DNA of 12,871 nt, from positions 1 to 12,871 of the forward strand of contig JAAXQD010000069.1 of assembly GCA_012974475.1 (NCBI GenBank), written 5' to 3'. This DNA comes from Desulfobacterales bacterium (GTDB lineage: Bacteria > Desulfobacterota > Desulfobacteria > Desulfobacterales > UBA11574). Shown here one piece after another: positions 12,491 to 12,871 of the stretch (positions are counted from its first letter, which is position 1; every line of letters starts with the position of its first letter). The position numbers and the translations under genes are program-made. Under the pieces are notes generated by a model, which had not been told where the DNA came from, did not search any database, and saw only the letters and a list, made by a program, of their open reading frames with translations.

Positions 12491-12871
12491 ATGAAGCTAA
12501 ACTTAAGCACTTTTCTGCAATGGCGGTTTAACATTTTTATGTGCAGGATGCTGGGATGGAGGATAACTTTCTTTTACATCAGAATGCTGGGGAAATTATA
12601 CTTTTTCTTTAACCCGAAAGAAACATGGAAAATCAGAAAAGCTGTAAAAACCGTTTTTTCCGACCACGAATACAGACCTAAAATAAGATCGATTACCAAA
12701 AATATTTTTCGAGGGATATTCTCTCATTATTTTGAAAAAATTTTTAACGCCTATTCCACTGCCGGAACATTGCGAAATTTCGTTATGAACCACATGGAAA
12801 GTGAAGGCCTGGAGGCCATCAAACAAGGGCTTGCAAAGGGTAAAGGAATACTTTTGATCACAGGACATTTC
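12491..12871 (+). CDS. LpxL/HtrB-like lysophospholipid acyltransferase, 3' partial
   Basis: The frame opens at ATG 12491, seven bases after a strong AAAGGAGG (12475-12482), and runs off the window after 127 codons. The N-terminal part is hydrophobic and basic (WRITFFYIRMLGKLYFFF). It is followed by a helical region typical of the lauroyl/myristoyl acyltransferase group (SITKNIFRGIFSHYFEKIFN). The end reads EAIKQGLAKGKGILLITGHF, the lead-in to the HX4D acyltransferase motif, with catalytic His126 followed by Phe at the edge. Family members add acyl chains to lipid A at the inner membrane, though other LPLAT substrates are possible. It is separate from the regulator gene, which is divergent. 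Confidence 0.82.
   Translation, partial: MKLNLSTFLQWRFNIFMCRMLGWRITFFYIRMLGKLYFFFNPKETWKIRKAVKTVFSDHEYRPKIRSITKNIFRGIFSHYFEKIFNAYSTAGTLRNFVMNHMESEGLEAIKQGLAKGKGILLITGHF

Overview
The window most likely comes from a sulfate-reducing deltaproteobacterium (Desulfobacterota, Desulfobacterales-like). The main evidence is a full dsrMKJOP set, the membrane electron-transfer complex of dissimilatory sulfur metabolism, next to a nickel ECF transporter operon of the nikKMLQO order. Base composition looks moderate. No tRNA, rRNA, CRISPR array or intact insertion sequence was seen.

Bases 1-3477 (+ strand) hold a tightly packed nickel uptake operon: nikK (5' end outside the window), nikM, nikL, nikQ and nikO. 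From nikM onward each gene overlaps the next. NikM is the substrate-binding membrane subunit, NikQ the coupling subunit and NikO the ATPase. NikK and NikL are extracytoplasmic accessory subunits that replace NikN. NikO carries a histidine-rich tail.

Bases 3478-4033 separate this operon from a convergent one. They hold a 7-bp microrepeat and two hairpins that end the minus-strand operon. Bases 4034-9677 (- strand, read right to left) encode an RsbRD_N-like protein followed by dsrM, dsrK, dsrJ, dsrO and dsrP. A TTGACA-17-TATAGG promoter lies upstream at 9803-9831. The striking anomaly is dsrO: its Tat start (MKSSRRSF) sits in the right place after dsrJ but is out of frame with the mature protein, and the hydrophobic core of the signal peptide is absent.

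Bases 9678-10254 are non-coding and rich in inverted repeats. Bases 10255-11607 (- strand) encode a sigma-54-dependent, NtrC-type response regulator. Upstream of it is a very good -24/-12 promoter (11711-11727), and about 100 bp further up a 42-bp perfect palindrome made of two copies of TGCACA-N6-TGTGCA. A third copy of exactly this dyad lies beyond the other end of the regulator gene (10023-10040), between it and the dsr promoter. The simplest reading is that the regulator controls itself and perhaps the dsr operon.

Bases 11871-12490 hold inverted repeats and a possible 59-residue minus-strand ORF. The window ends inside a plus-strand lipid A-type acyltransferase gene (12491 onward).
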